Shown here: piece by piece, positions 14,292-15,298 of the stretch | How positions within the stretch are numbered: the stretch's first letter is position 1 | Layout: each line of letters starts with the position of its first letter | Source of the DNA: an uncultured Duncaniella sp. | GTDB taxonomy: Bacteria; Bacteroidota; Bacteroidia; Bacteroidales; Muribaculaceae | Direction: 5' to 3' | Assembly (NCBI GenBank): GCA_910587165.1 | Contig: CAJUKP010000039.1 | Span: forward strand, 1-15,298 | DNA: 15,298 bases | Position numbers and translations under genes: made by a program | The notes under the pieces: model-generated | Told to the model about the DNA's origin: nothing | Database searches by the model: none | What the model saw: only the letters and a program-made list of their open reading frames with translations

Positions 14292-14323
14292 CAAAAGTAA
14301 CAAAATCCACGCACATAACCAAA
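14292..14323 (-). promoter_or_regulatory. Promoter of the hydrolase-Mur ligase-Ddl operon
   Basis: On the minus strand TTTG (14320-14323), exactly 20 bases, then TACTTTTG (14292-14299): a full consensus match. The start site near 14285 gives a leader of about 15 bases to the ATG at 14270. Its -33 element overlaps the T-run end of the preceding terminator. Confidence 0.8.
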
Positions 14324-14375
14324 AACACCCGGAGGTTGTTTGTCAAACATTGTCAAACAACCTCCGGGTGTTTTT
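14321..14375 (-). terminator. Rho-independent terminator of the higBA operon
   Basis: Two perfectly complementary 22-base arms (14321-14342 and 14354-14375) enclose an 11-base loop. The core is CACCCGGAGGTTGTTTG with its complement, flanked by A5/T5 so it can act in both directions. It begins 10 bases past the antitoxin stop codon. Confidence 0.92.
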
Positions 14376-14385
14376 GTGTCGCAGT

Positions 14386-14745
14386 TCACATTCCGAGCAT
14401 CGCGGCGGGAGCGATTCCCAATACAGTGCATATAGCCCGTGCTATCCGGAGCGTTGGCTCCGAACGTCCCGAAATATAGTCGCTGACTCTTGACGGGCTT
14501 ACCCCTATCTCGGAGGCCAGTTGCTTCTGAGTCATACCTCTCTCCTCGATGGACAGACTGATCAACTCCCCGATCGTCGGTTTGGAGATTGGATAATGTA
14601 CCTTCTCGTATTCCTCAACCACATCCGAGACAATGGCAAGCTCCACCGCACTTTTATCGTGTGCGGGAGTCTCGTCTGTTACCAGTGGCAGCAGTTCCTC
14701 GATTCGGTTGAGAGCGTATTCATATTGTTCTTTTGAGATTTCCAT
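14386..14745 (-). CDS. higA: HigA-like antitoxin, XRE-family helix-turn-helix
   Basis: Antitoxin and autorepressor of a type II pair, 119 residues from MEISKEQYEYALNRIEELLPLV. This N-terminal part (1-55, with DKSAVELAIVSDVVEEYEKVHYPI) is typical of HigA proteins that pair with the HigB_toxin family. An XRE helix-turn-helix follows at about 67-95 (MTQKQLASEIGVSPSRVSDYISGR). An ATG at 14781 in the same frame would overlap the toxin by 29 bases. I prefer 14745, which matches the usual family start and lies 7 bases after the toxin stop, with AAGAAG just upstream. Normal length, no damage seen. Confidence 0.9.
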   Translation of the reverse strand: MEISKEQYEYALNRIEELLPLVTDETPAHDKSAVELAIVSDVVEEYEKVHYPISKPTIGELISLSIEERGMTQKQLASEIGVSPSRVSDYISGRSEPTLRIARAICTVLGIAPAAMLGM

Positions 14746-14752
14746 ATTCTTC

Positions 14753-15052
14753 TTAGATGGTTGAACAATCAATTTTGTCATATTCTGTGTGTGTCCCCAC
14801 GAAGCGGATGAAAATTCTGCTTATTGTGAATTTGATCACGACGACAAGCCTGTATTTATTCCCTCTGATGTCAAAGACATAATGTTGATTGCCGACATAA
14901 TCAGTGGCAGGGAAGTCATCTTTGATTTCCGATAAGTTATGCCAATCGGCATTGATGGCGGTGTTGTACCAGCGCTCCAATGCCGTCTTTGAATCTTCTC
15001 TTCCCGGAGTTTCATAGAATTCCTTCAGCTTTCTATGTGAGATTATATGCAT
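14753..15052 (-). CDS. higB: HigB-like toxin, type II mRNA interferase
   Basis: RelE-fold ribosome-dependent endoribonuclease family (HigB_toxin), 99 residues. Characteristic features are the start MHIISHRKLKEFYE, RWYNTAINADWHNL (27-40), the core strand FDIRGNKYRLVVVI (60-73) and the end FVGTHTEYDKID (84-95) with the conserved histidine. Toxin precedes antitoxin, the usual order for higBA. The gene is complete and probably functional. A consensus promoter, a palindrome over it and an AAGGAG ribosome site lie upstream. Confidence 0.9.
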   Translation of the reverse strand: MHIISHRKLKEFYETPGREDSKTALERWYNTAINADWHNLSEIKDDFPATDYVGNQHYVFDIRGNKYRLVVVIKFTISRIFIRFVGTHTEYDKIDCSTI

Positions 15053-15064
15053 ACCCGTTGTTTT

Positions 15065-15070
15065 CTCCTT
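15065..15070 (-). promoter_or_regulatory. Shine-Dalgarno site of higB
   Basis: The minus strand reads AAGGAG, 12 bases from the ATG at 15052. Such strong sites are unusual in Bacteroidota. It directly follows the -7 element, so it would sit at the very 5' end of the transcript. Confidence 0.55.
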
Positions 15071-15071
15071 G

Positions 15072-15101
15072 CAAAATTAGCAACAAATTTTGAAATACAA
15101 A
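15072..15101 (-). promoter_or_regulatory. Promoter and candidate HigA operator upstream of higBA
   Basis: Minus strand TTTG (15098-15101), 18 bases, TAATTTTG (15072-15079). A perfect inverted repeat CAAAATT-N7-AATTTTG (15072-15092) covers the -7 element, the expected position for autorepression by HigA. The promoter call is fair; the operator is inferred. Confidence 0.65.
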
Positions 15102-15216
15102 AGTTTTAACCCGAAAAATTCCGTACTTCACAATACTCCCCCTCTTTCCCCTCATCCGAGAACTTTTCCTGCCATGAAGGTTTTATATATATGTAAGCGT
15201 TTCAATTGACAAATCT

Positions 15217-15298
15217 ATGAAGGAAAAAATAATCTGGAGCAGGGACATACTCGGACCGGAGTATGAGATGACCACCGTGAGACAACCTGACGACTATG
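15217..15298 (+). CDS. Start of an unidentified gene, cut by the window edge
   Basis: An open frame from ATG 15217 runs to the edge: MKEKIIWSRDILGPEYEMTT followed by VRQPDDY (27 residues). The pattern DILGPEYEMTTVRQPDDY faintly recalls the N-terminus of Bacteroidales alpha/beta hydrolases, but too little is present to claim a family. No consensus promoter is clear in the 164 bases between it and divergent higB. Confidence 0.6.
   Translation, partial: MKEKIIWSRDILGPEYEMTTVRQPDDY

Noticed and set aside
14386..15052. Prophage or defence-island edge
   Set aside because: Only an isolated higBA pair is present; no integrase, att site or other defence gene is visible, and neighbours are housekeeping genes.

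Overview
The window looks like chromosomal DNA of a gut Bacteroidales bacterium, probably Muribaculaceae-like. Three things point there. Promoters follow the Bacteroidota form (TTTG, about 20 bases, TAnnTTTG) with few Shine-Dalgarno sites. The protein families are typical of the order (EFR1 ferredoxin, hexameric-type glutamate dehydrogenase, glycine-lipid acyltransferases, THUMP-like methyltransferase). Coding sequence is GC-rich and intergenic sequence AT-rich. The genus is inference. No rRNA, phage or CRISPR was seen.

Layout. Positions 1-2362, minus strand: the 5' part of tRNA-Lys(CTT) with its promoter, an EFR1-type flavodoxin/ferredoxin protein, and gdhA with a terminator. Positions 2447-4315, plus strand: tsaB coupled to a THUMP-like RNA methyltransferase, both probably acting on tRNA or rRNA. 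Positions 4366-4519 hold a long imperfect inverted repeat. Positions 4549-8122, plus strand: an operon of RluA-type pseudouridine synthase, a PlsC-like and a GNAT acyltransferase (glycine-lipid pair GlsA/GlsB) and galE. A 278-bp MITE-like element with near-perfect terminal repeats and a TTA target duplication (8128-8411) separates galE from a HAD phosphatase that was probably once the next gene of the operon. A strong bidirectional terminator lies at 9082-9126. Then come nadC (minus) and rlmH (plus), divergent with only 21 bases between them.

Positions 10507-14323, minus strand, form the most interesting block: alpha/beta hydrolase, membrane-anchored Mur ligase, D-Ala-D-Ala ligase with a Gly/Lys-rich tail, and a 58-residue two-helix membrane protein not previously listed because of its size. 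One consensus promoter precedes it. The Mur ligase keeps the ATP-binding and C-terminal domains of MurF, but a multi-helix membrane domain stands where the UDP-MurNAc-binding domain should be. The block may therefore be an accessory cell-envelope pathway joining D-Ala-D-Ala (or another peptide) to an acceptor at the membrane.

Positions 14321-15101: a perfect 22-bp terminator, then a HigB/HigA toxin-antitoxin pair (minus) with its promoter and a candidate operator palindrome. The last 82 bases begin a plus-strand gene cut by the window edge.
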